The notes under the pieces: model-generated
Seen by the model: only the letters and a program-made list of their open reading frames with translations
Databases searched by the model: none
Told to the model about the DNA's origin: nothing
DNA from: Paraglomus occultum
Lineage: Eukaryota > Glomeromycota > Glomeromycetes > Paraglomerales > Paraglomeraceae
Direction of reading: 5' to 3'
DNA: 14,635 nt
NCBI GenBank assembly: GCA_910592205.1
Contig: CAJVPJ010000911.1
Coordinates: 1-14,635, forward strand
Part shown: positions 1 to 9,240 of the stretch, one piece after another
Layout of the letters: every line of letters begins with the position of its first letter
Position numbering within the stretch: position 1 is the first letter of the stretch
Position numbers and translations under genes: made by a program

Positions 1-28
1 GACGTTGTTTTTGTAGACAACTATAAAA

Positions 29-387
29 ATGTCAACTGAAGAAATACAATATAAAATGGATATTGGATATCGTTCGTGCAAGACTGAATACATTTTACCA
101 TGTGCGGTTAATGTTTCATCAGAAGATGACATCATTTTTGAATTTGATATCAGTAACAATTATGTAAGTATGGTTTACTTATTCAACTATCTTTATGCAA
201 CTATATTTACTCTATTCTAACTTTAACTGTATTACAGACAGGCGTATATTTTTATTGGGTTTGTTTATATTCGGAAGAAAAATTACGAGCAATGCAAAAT
301 AACTTAAAAATTAAAACACAGTTAAACGGAGTAAAACTAATTGACCATGAACAATTTGGGTATAGAAATAAGTATTTATTACAGTAA
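29..387 (+). CDS. 3' end of an unrecognised gene, two exons (29-163, 238-387)
   Basis: I do not recognise this product. Exon 29-163 reads from an ATG to the codon before a GTAAGT donor. The 74-nt intron (164-237) has a CTAAC branch-like site at 217-221 and ends in TTACAG. Exon 238-387 then stays in frame to a TAA at 385-387, and an AATAAA lies 36 nt after the stop. The joined protein is 94 residues, polar and aromatic-rich, with no signal peptide or obvious membrane segment; its C-terminal half contains YFYWVCLYSEE and ends in NKYLLQ. The start is uncertain. An in-frame TAG at 14-16 could be a real upstream stop, or it could be the end of a TTTTTGTAG acceptor, making 17-163 an internal exon of a gene that begins outside the window. 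The splice signals and poly(A) site make coding plausible; the function is unknown. Confidence 0.5.
164..237 (+). other. Spliceosomal intron, 74 nt
   Basis: The borders are GTAAGT and TTACAG, with CTAAC 16 nt before the 3' end. Removing it joins two open phase-0 segments. The size and layout are typical of fungal introns. Confidence 0.55.
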
Positions 388-422
388 AATAATCATGATT
401 TTGATATCACTGTCATAATGCT

Positions 423-428
423 AATAAA
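423..428 (+). terminator. Poly(A) signal AATAAA of the left-edge gene
   Basis: An AATAAA hexamer lies 36 nt downstream of the TAA stop of the left-edge gene, the expected spacing for a eukaryotic 3' end signal. In such AT-rich DNA the hexamer can occur by chance, so its position carries most of the weight. Confidence 0.4.
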
Positions 429-3400
429 GTAAACATGGCTTACAGTATTTATTATTAAATTGATATGAGCTATCGTGACGTAACTGAAACTATTGACATA
501 AGCCAGCCGGACTAAAAACTACCAGGTATTAGAAACTGGCTCAGGTTGGTGTGTTATCATATCACTATTACTATACTATTATTCAAGTTTGCGCTTGTTA
601 ATCATGATAACGATTATGATAATGATAATCTGCCATTATTTCGCTAAAAGTCGAGAGGTTTTAATATTAGTCTTCCATATAAACTGTCTTGTGCAAACGT
701 TCCCTTCCTGGCTATTTGCTAAAAAATGTACATTATATTTTGCTACTCAAATTATGCAATTTATCCGGAACCTTATTTTTACAAAAACACAAAAAACCAT
801 ATTAATATAGGTACGTCGTTTTGTCCAGACAGGAGAAGAAACAAGCGTGTTACAAGACCGATTATTATAATGCCAACATCATAAATTATTGGTTTTTTTT
901 TAAACTCAAGTAATGATTTTTACATTTACAAAGTAAACATTTATTACAAGATATAAACGCAAATTCAGATTAAGCTAAATGCAGAAAACAAACTTAACAA
1001 ATATGCTGACAAAAAGAATACTATGTGAGTGATTGTTTTATAACAATTACAAATAAAAATTAATAATCAATTATAGTTTATTTTTGTCTTGTTCAATTTA
1101 AAGCCTCAACTCTCGCGATAGAAAATTATCACAAAATATTGTAAGTAAACTTTATCGATAAATTCTGCTTTATTATTATGAGTGCATTCTTTACCTCATA
1201 CTGACACTCAGAATGTTCTCTAGATACACTTAAAGACTTGCTGAACGAAACCTTTATTGAAACTTAAATTAATAGTACAAGAGTATATTAAAACTAGTGC
1301 TTGCTAATTATTATGCGTACCATATCAATAATTTCTTCTTATCTGATTTTCTCATTTTAGGTTGCAAAGATTGTGAAGTGTGTAATTTTCAGGAACGTTC
1401 TTTATTTTTTAAATAAAGTACCTTTAAAAGACTTGGCTTATAAGTTGGGGATTCTGTAAGAAATCTTTATTGTCGAATAAATTTGCTGAAACTGGGATAA
1501 TTCGGTTGGTTATTTAAAGAAATTAGGGGTAGTTTTTATTTTGACATTGATAAGATGGGATTGTAGAAAAAAGGAAACATTGTTTTAACAATGACTCGGT
1601 AACGCGACATTGAACCGGGACGATGTATTTGTATAAACAGTAATAATTATAATTACTGTTGATCTCTTACAATAAATTTTAATAGTATCTTCCGTACTCG
1701 AGTGTTTATGCATACAACCAATTGACTTTAAAAAAGTCATTCTACAGCAAATGAGACGTAGTATATTCAATTACTTATACGCAAGCTATAAACTGTGGTT
1801 GAACCTTCGTTTCCATGGTTCGGGTAATGTAATATAGTAAACAATAATAAATAATTAAACTACAAATAACCATTCTGCTACGGCCAGAAAGGCTTACCTC
1901 TAATGACAAATGGATACCAAACTTGCCTTTTTGACGTAACCAGGAATTTTGCACTTTGATAACTGTAAAACGTATGGATCCGTAATACTGTATGTAGTAT
2001 TTTGACCAAACATCTAACGAATATCCATGTATCATTATCGTTTTCAATTCTCATTGAGAAAAAAAAGGTTCGTACTGGTCAAAAGAGTGATGCAAGCCAT
2101 CCACATCATTCATGTAAGTCACTCTAGTATTTTTGGTACGCGTAGCATCATTCTTACTCTCAGTACCCGAGGTAGACGGCTTTGTTAGAAATTCATATTG
2201 TACGCTCTATTTTTTGCATTTCTCCACCAGACAGAAAAGAAAGTGTCAATGTATGAAGAAATACATGTAGCAGAGTAAAATAAGACGGGCTTACACCAAC
2301 CTAATGGGTTCGGTTAATTTCAGACGTTCGTTCGGAACAAAAATCGTGACGTCAAATATTATAAAGAAATCATAGGCTCTGCTTCGTTACTTTGATGTTT
2401 CAGTTGTCTTGTGCATTCTCAGGATGCTGAAAAGTCGTCGAATTTCAACAATCAGCTAACCCATGAAAGCAAACGTTTCATTTAGTCGTTCTTGAGAAAA
2501 ACCTATACCAAAAACAATTGACAAAATAATAGGCCACAAAGGATAGCAGTGACACGTTTTCAGATCTACGAAGTTCTTGATTTTTTTTTTGTTACATTAC
2601 CAATATATTCAAACAAAATGTAAACATCGAAGGATTAAATGAAATCAATCCGTTCTTTTTGCGCAAGTCACAATGGAATAAACGATTTTGCGTATTTTTT
2701 TATTACACTTGTGTATTCAAAGTAATTGGTTATTTTGACGGTTAACAACGATTCCCTGTATCAACCTTTGTCGCAGTCACATTTTATAACTACTAATGAC
2801 AAATTATAAGTGAAAGACAAACGTCTTATCTCGTCAATAATTGTAAGAAGCACAGATAAGCTTCTTTCCTAATTTTTGAAAATTTGGCAAGGGCTGACAT
2901 TCCAAGAGCTGAGAAGTCTTCTAGAATTGTTGCAACTTTTGCACAGGTGTTAATGGAGACCATTTTGAGAGAGTATGTTTGCATAAATGCATCATCAAAA
3001 TAAAGAATTGAGTGGACAAACACTCAACCTTCAACAAACTTTACGCATCGTTGAAGAGCAGAAGATTTTTTTAGGCGTGTCAAAAACAATTCGTCTACAA
3101 TGTATACTGCGAAGGAAAACTGTTTCGCACAAGTGGCACATTAAAACTTCTGTGTTTTGGAAAGTACACTACAACTCGCTTTCCGCACATTAAAGAATTC
3201 ATGCTATTCGGGAATATCGTATAGACAGTTGGTGATTCTGCATATTACATGTGTATCAGCCACGTCTAGTTGTCGGAAAAGAGGATGTACCTTTGCTACT
3301 CGTCAACAAATGAACGCAAAACCCAAAACGATGCATTGTGAATAATGCTCACACATCACACGCAATTGTTATAATCATCGTAGTTCGGTAACGCAATAAG

Positions 3401-5420
3401 AATGTATTATGCATGTGTTTGTGTTGTTACGACACGACAAACTGAAGGTTAACTGCTACGCTAGATGTAATACTTTATAATTCGTAATGCGGCTTTACAA
3501 AGCAAGTTCTGTTCTCTACAAAGAAGAGTATTTGTTAGATTGCGTAAATTTCATTGATTGGAATTAAAATCTTTTTCTCGCGGATGTATCGTGTGCTTTG
3601 TTTACATACGGTACAGTAACTCAAAACCCCATGTCTCACAGAGAACGCAAATTTTCAACGTGTCTAAAGTCTGACACAAAACTCGTTGTAAACTTGAAAA
3701 AAGTGTACGTATTTTAAAACCTGTTTCCTCGGGATTTTCCGATAGAAAAAACGAATTGATTATGACAAGATTGCATACCGAATGACATGCAAAAAGATGA
3801 TTAACAGATAAAAGTTGTGAAAAATTTCAATTCTAAAAGGCATTATTCCTTGTTACTGCTGTATATGAAGCATACTATACAATAAAGTTTAACAGTAACA
3901 ATCACAAAAATGCTTTTTTAATAAGGATAAATTGTTTTCTAAATTGCGAGAAAGCACTTAATAGTGTAAGCGTAAATCTCGTGTTTTCTAGCACAAAGTT
4001 CAAGTGTATTTTTAACATTTTCACAGCCCAACGTTCAGATTTAATCGAATGCTCAATGAACCTGTCCATATCTGATATGGGTTTCGAAAACACATAATGT
4101 GCAACGGCCCATATCGAAGCATATGATGTACAGTCTTTTTCTTTGCGAGTAGGCTGCAAGGTAACATTGCAATTTGTGCCGATAGATAAATCAGTCAGCA
4201 ACTACCCCACTTTTTGGCAACCATAATTTTCCAAACAGGATTCTTAATTGATACACGCCAACCTTCATTGTATAATAATAAGGGCAAACTCTAACCGACA
4301 AAAGCGATAGCACTTGTGTAATCAAACTAACAACGTGTGTCATTCAAAAAAGGTAAGATTGGCCGCTTTATTCTAACTTCCACTTGCTTTGTCAAGACAC
4401 ATGTCAATTTAATATACATATATTTCATTACTATTACGTTTTCATTGTCTTTTTCCCCCTTCCACTCTGCTTAATATTAATCTTTCAATCCAAGTCTGCT
4501 GAATAATGAGTTTGTTGGCAAGTTTACAACCAATTTATGCGCAGCTTCGAATAGTTCAGCTGATCTTGTATGAAAGCCAATAAGGGAATCCGATCAAATG
4601 CTTTTTTCCTTCAATACTTTAGTGATCCCGGGATATTGGATCTTTTGTCTTAGACTATCAATAGTTACTGAGCATTCGTAATACGATTCGAAAATATCGT
4701 ACACTCTGTCTATACAATCGCTTGCCTTTTAAGTGTCAACTTCTGTGCGTTTGGACTTGGTGTTACCGTGCTTTAAACATGCTTGAATCATGTGACCTCT
4801 TGAAGAGGGGGGACTTTGAAAAGCACAAGGAATGTTGATGATCTTCAGTACAAAGTATATATTAACTATGGTTCAAGGCTAATAGATAAAAAAAGATAAA
4901 AAGGGGTACCCGGTGTGTTTACTCTCAGGGGGGAGGGGGGTAGGGAAAGGGATTTGCCGTACTGACTTAAAGTTGGTTCACCACACAGAAAAAGACTTTC
5001 ATTGTATGCGCAGAAGCTTATCATACAAATCACTGACGTTGAGAAGGTTGTTACCAATTGCACATGCGAGAGATATCATGAAACATTTAAGAAGATGGGG
5101 TGTTACTTGCCCAAAAGATAGAATATAGTTAGTTAACTGACGTACCATGCCAAGTACGTATGGTCTGTGAATCACGGGAACTGTAGAATTAACTAAAACA
5201 GTGTCGATAATGCAGTGTCTCTACTCTAACAAGTGATACCCTCTCTCATTATTCCTTTTCGCTTTTTGCTTTCCCTGATGAACAATGTGTATATGGCGCA
5301 AGGTTATACAGGGCACACTCACACGAATAGAATTAAACTTGCTTTTTGATCACAAACCTGCACGTGGAATGTTGGTATTGAGGGCATTCCTTTGCAATAT
5401 GTGTGTGTTGTTGCATTGTG
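429..5420. other. AT-rich intergenic stretch without a supportable gene
   Basis: About 5 kb with only short open frames (under 100 codons) on either strand, none recognisable or joined by convincing splice sites into a longer protein. CpG dinucleotides are present throughout, unlike the right end of the window. Segments around 2830-3340 and 3900-4200 have slightly longer open frames and a more mixed base composition, and may be remains of old coding or transposon sequence. I could not identify a transposase, reverse transcriptase, terminal repeats or an RNA gene here. Confidence 0.5.
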
Positions 5421-5460
5421 GTGTCGTGGTGTCGTGGTGTCGTGGTGTCGTGGTGTCGTT
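5421..5460. repeat. 8-bp tandem repeat (GTGTCGTG), five copies
   Basis: Four perfect copies of GTGTCGTG are followed by a fifth with one mismatch (GTGTCGTT). The array is flanked on both sides by further GT/TTG-rich simple sequence, to about 5495. It is a short microsatellite-like array. A small open frame runs through it, but the frame consists mostly of the repeat itself. Confidence 0.85.
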
Positions 5461-6783
5461 ACGTTGTTGCGTTGTGTTGTGTGCGTGTGTGTGTCTATAT
5501 TAATATTACGATTACGATGTACATTCAATGCCAATGTGAAAAAGAACTAACCATATTAATTGCTATGGGCTGAATGTATAGTATCACGAGTAAATAAAGG
5601 AATAGGATATCATCATGGAATGAAACAAAAAAGTCTCCGCGTAAATGATTATGTGCTACTCCTAAATTTTACCGTGCTTACATCCGTGCCATGTTCTTTT
5701 TCGTTTATGTTATTGTATATGTCCATATATATATGTTACATGTCATACTAGTTCATGAGTGTGTTTAGCTGTCATATGAAACGTAACATTTGATTTACGT
5801 TTATGTCGATTGTTTATGTGTGACTTTATTCCAAATTAGAAGAAATGAAGTGTAATATCTAAGTGATGGCATTGGATTTTAGGGCAAAGTTGTAACGTAT
5901 AAATTGTATTTCATAAATGATAATCAAAAGTTTGGATATATACCGATTATACCCATTATACCGACACTGCCGATACATAATAATAACGCTCTTGTATTTG
6001 CCATTTTAATAATATATACACACGTACATACATACATACGCCACGCCGTTTCCCTCACCCCACACACTCTCACTCTCCACTCTCTAGTATTTTTCTCTCA
6101 CAATCTACTGTTTATAAACACCTGAAACCCCACAACTTTTCCTTCTCTTCTTTGTAAGGGTCTGAATGACATCATCTTTACTATCAACCGAATAGCAATA
6201 ACAGCTTTACAAGGAGGATAAGGTTTAGTCTCAGACACACGTAAGACGCGGGCTAGCAAAAGGGCTGGACTGGGTAATCGAATTAATAAGTAATTTGCCC
6301 ACTTGTCATAAATGGTTGCGATATGTTAGATATGTGAGCGTTATTGTATGTATTGCATGTATTGTAAATGTATTGTAATTATCATTATGAATTCGTTTTA
6401 TACTACCGAATGCAGATGACATCACATGCTCATCCATTCCAACTATTTCCCAAAATCAAATTTAACCCCCCCACATTGCTGTCAATTAGGCCTAACTTTT
6501 TCATCATTCATCGAACTTGGAGCGAGTTAACAATCCCTCTCACACAAAAAAAATAAAACCTGGCGAGCATTAAACATAATTGTAAAAGCACTATACATTC
6601 CCTCCCCTCCCGTAATACATTGTTTAGAACATCCCTCATTTGACAATTTGGACTTTGGGTTCGCGAGTTTTTTCGTTTTATCGCATTATTTAAACATTTT
6701 ATCCCATTCATATATCCTGTCCCGAAAAACCCTCTCTCCTCTTTCTTCTCGTTCCCTCTCTGTCTGTCCAACTTACCTCACAC
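5461..6783. other. Intergenic DNA upstream of the membrane-protein gene
   Basis: No gene is supported here. The stretch is AT-rich to about 6050 and then increasingly C+T-rich on the plus strand, with strong CT tracts around 6050-6090, 6595-6612 and 6718-6770. Pyrimidine-rich tracts just upstream of start codons are common in fungal promoters, so the last few hundred bases probably contain the promoter and leader of the gene at 6864. Individual factor sites cannot be assigned. Confidence 0.4.
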
Positions 6784-6810
6784 ACCACCACCACCACCAC
6801 CACCACCACA
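6784..6810. repeat. CAC/ACC trinucleotide repeat
   Basis: An uninterrupted run of about nine CAC/ACC triplets, followed by C-rich and T-rich tracts, sits about 55-80 bp upstream of the start codon of the membrane-protein gene. It is probably part of the promoter or 5' leader, and its copy number may vary between strains. Confidence 0.8.
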
Positions 6811-6863
6811 CCCCCGCCCCCTTTTTTTCCCACCACGTCTTTCCTACCTTATATATATTATAA

Positions 6864-8713
6864 ATGAATTACGACGACCTAGTGGTGGCTTCACAAGAGA
6901 TCTTAACCTCACCGCATCAACGGCCTCCCGTTTCGCTTTATCCGGAAACAGATAAACAATTAAGATCACGTAAAGCAAAGAAGGCAACAAGCATGGAAAA
7001 CCTCTATGAAACCAATATGATGTCTCTTTCACACGGTAACGAGTCCGCCCCCGCATTGAACGGGATACGCAAAGAAAGCAGCACGTTTGCATTAAGTAAT
7101 AGGAATAGCGGCAGCAAGAGAGAGGATAGCGATACCATTGCAAGTTTGGGCAAGCTCGATGGTCTAAATAGCACTAGCACAAACTCGGCTTCCTTTACCA
7201 ATCAAAATGGAAATGCATCGCAAAACCATCGTCAAGAACGCAAATCCTATCGCTCGCCCCCCGCTACCTCGCCGCCTGCTGAACGTGATTATGCAACGGG
7301 CCCTCCCACCGAAATAATGCGAGATCCGACATCAGAGGCTTTTTCGACTCATGCGTATAGTTGGCCTATCGTATTTGCTGTTATCCCGCCAATGGGTGCG
7401 TTGGTCTATGGAAAGTCGGACGTGTGGAGCGATTTTTTGCTGTTATTATTGATTGCTTTCTATTTGTACAATATTATAAAAGGCAAGTATATTGGATAGA
7501 GTGTGAAAAGGGGAGGCTCGCGGGGACGGTGAATGCTAGTGGGGACGGTGAATGCTAGTGGTGATGGTGAATGCTCAGTGGGGACGGTGAATGGTAGTGG
7601 GAATAGTGAATAATAGTGAGAATGGTGAATAATAGTGAGAGTGGTGAATGATAGTGGGAATGGTGAATGATAGTGGGATAGTGAGTGTGATAAATGCTAG
7701 TGGCGAAATGCTAATGGCGCGACCAAAGCGAGCATGTACAGTGATAGTAATTCAACATCAGTCGTGGTATGTGAATTCATTATCACATATTAATTATTAT
7801 TTGATTACTAACCTTTTATGTATTCCCACCCATCTTATTCCCACCCCAATTCATTTAACCTCATATAGTTCCTTGGGAACTTTACTATGCTGCGCGCTCT
7901 CGAAGAGTAATAAACGAGTCAAACACTCCGTCTGACCCGCAACTTGAAGAACAACGCGCCGCCGCCGCAAAAGATCTTCGAAAACAGGAAAGAAATGCAC
8001 TCGCCCTGGTCGTTGCATCTCCCATTCTCGGCGGCTACGCTCTCCATTTTGCCAAAATGTCGCTCACGGATTACGACAAATACATTACGCATTTCAACAT
8101 CAACCTGTTTGTCTTTGCAGCCGGAATACGACCGCTGATGCACATTGCAACACTGGCCAAGAACAAGACACTTCATTTGCAAGAACAAGTACATTATCCC
8201 AGCACCGAAGTAGAATTGTTAAAGAGACGGGTCCAGCATTTGGAATACGAGTTTTCGCAACTACGACGAGGCTTTGCCACAAAACGCGAAGTTCTCCAAG
8301 TGCGCGATGGGTTCGAACCGACGCTAACTCAACTCAACAAGGCTATGCGTCGATGCGAGAAAAAAGAGGCATGTCTTCGTACGTATTCGGACGAGCGGTT
8401 TGCCTATCTCGAAGAGAAACTCCGAGAATTCGATTCAATCATCACGTATAGACTTCAGGATGACCAAGTAGCGAGTCTACCAAGGTCCATGATGCAAGTA
8501 ATGTTTTTGCCACTGAACATCACTGTGACCGTTTTGGGTTATGCGCGGTATTTCTTACCAAAGTCTTTGAGAGGCCGGAGTGCACCCATGTTGCAACCAC
8601 CTAATCCGAGTGACGAAGATGACACCGTTGTTGGTCACAGAAAGCTATACGGAGAGTATGGGCAACAAGGAAGCGAAGGATTGCAGTCAAGGGATTTGCA
8701 GAAATATCACTGA
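6864..8713 (+). CDS. Conserved fungal membrane/coiled-coil protein, two exons, 487 aa
   Basis: The coding exons are 6864-7482 and 7869-8713; the frame closes exactly (619 + 845 nt, stop included). The start is the first ATG after an in-frame TAA at 6861-6863. Residues 1-160 are rich in Ser, Asn and Pro and look disordered. Hydrophobic segments lie near 166-183, 189-205, 249-268, 282-303 and 414-434, so I infer an integral membrane protein with several spans. The splice rebuilds the motif IIKVPWELYYAARSR directly after the second span. Charged heptad-like stretches at about 319-345 and 355-405 suggest a coiled coil between the fourth and last hydrophobic segments. The C-terminal 50 residues are polar. 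I recall this WSDF...KVPWELYY arrangement from uncharacterised membrane proteins widespread in fungi, but no function is known to me. The gene is convergent with GTR1, 527 bp away. The ORF beginning at 8057 is only the C-terminal part of this protein. Confidence 0.9.
7483..7868 (+). other. GC-AG intron of the membrane-protein gene, 386 nt
   Basis: The donor is AAAG|GCAAGT, the classic context of a GC-AG intron: consensus-perfect apart from C at position +2. The branch site is TACTAAC at 7806-7812, followed by pyrimidine-rich DNA and the acceptor TCATATAG at 7868. Splicing joins codon 206 (Lys) to a Val split across the border and continues as PWELYY without any stop. No GT donor was found that gives an equally good join. 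Read unspliced, the first exon would end four codons later at a TAG. Confidence 0.88.
7522..7701 (+). repeat. 19-bp minisatellite inside the GC-AG intron
   Basis: Eight clear units follow one another from 7522 to 7674, each close to GGGAAYGGTGAATGNTAGT; the third has a one-base insertion. A decayed ninth unit runs to about 7701. The first two units are identical and the later ones drift gradually, as in local tandem duplication. The array makes up nearly half of the intron and contains stops in the coding frame, so it cannot be exonic. Confidence 0.9.
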
Positions 8714-9240
8714 AAATAGCCAAAGCGTTAACGGAGGAGAATTTATTATGTAATAGGCTAGATTGAAGATATAAGAGCACTGTCTTCTTTGTGATGGCAA
8801 TATTGCATTCCAATATGCAATGAGAACGAGCATCTCTACCTTTTGTCTATATCTACGCCTATTTTATTTCTGATCTATTTATACGATATTTATATACGAT
8901 ATATTTTTGTTCTCTTCCTTGGGATAAAAAGAAGAAAAAAAGAGAAGGTATAAATCAAACCACGTCGATCGTGATCATAGTAATTAAGTTTTTTATGTAT
9001 ATTTTATATAAACAAGGAATGAATCGATACACATAATAAAACATTAAAAATTAAGATAAAACTCCACAAAGTTCTGAAATGATAGTGAAAAAATGATGAG
9101 TTGGCAATTATTATTAAAAAAGCAGCAAGAGAGAAAGAAGATGTCTTTCAAGTGCTTTACGTACTCTGCTAGTAAAAATGATAATTCACATTTCAGATCC
9201 TATTCGTGAGTAAGGGTAACCCGAAAAAAAGTCATTCAGT
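8714..9240. other. Shared 3' region between two convergent genes
   Basis: AT-rich, with no open frame of note. It must hold the 3' ends of both the membrane-protein gene and GTR1. Candidate poly(A) hexamers are AATAAA at 9035-9040 on the plus strand and TTTATT at 8742-8747 and 8863-8868, which read AATAAA on the minus strand. If these are used, the two transcripts would overlap at their 3' ends. That is an inference from hexamers alone. Confidence 0.4.

Noticed and set aside
1775-2065. Minus-strand open frames ending in a good GTAAGC donor near 1897
   Set aside because: Two frames are open at once, and neither continues into an open exon after the nearest acceptors. The peptide is unrecognised, so the donor is probably fortuitous.
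4913-5128. 71-codon plus-strand open frame with a GGRGVGKG string
   Set aside because: The P-loop-like string comes from a G-run (GGGGGGAGGGGGG-like). No other GTPase or ATPase motif follows, and no splice partner was found.
5285-5534. Open frames on both strands across the GT-rich array
   Set aside because: They are open only because the 8-bp repeat lacks stops. The peptides are His/Thr or Val/Cys simple repeats.
7483-7499. Natural end of exon 1 at the TAG after KGKYIG
   Set aside because: Removing the GC-AG intron gives the conserved-looking KVPWELYY continuation, so the four extra codons are read-through into the intron.
8300-8325. tRNA-like GGGTTCGAACC string
   Set aside because: It is inside the coding exon of the membrane protein, and no matching acceptor stem or anticodon arm surrounds it.
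8057-8713. 218-codon open frame taken as a separate gene
   Set aside because: It is the C-terminal part of the membrane protein. The frame stays open back to the acceptor at 7868 and joins exon 1 in phase.
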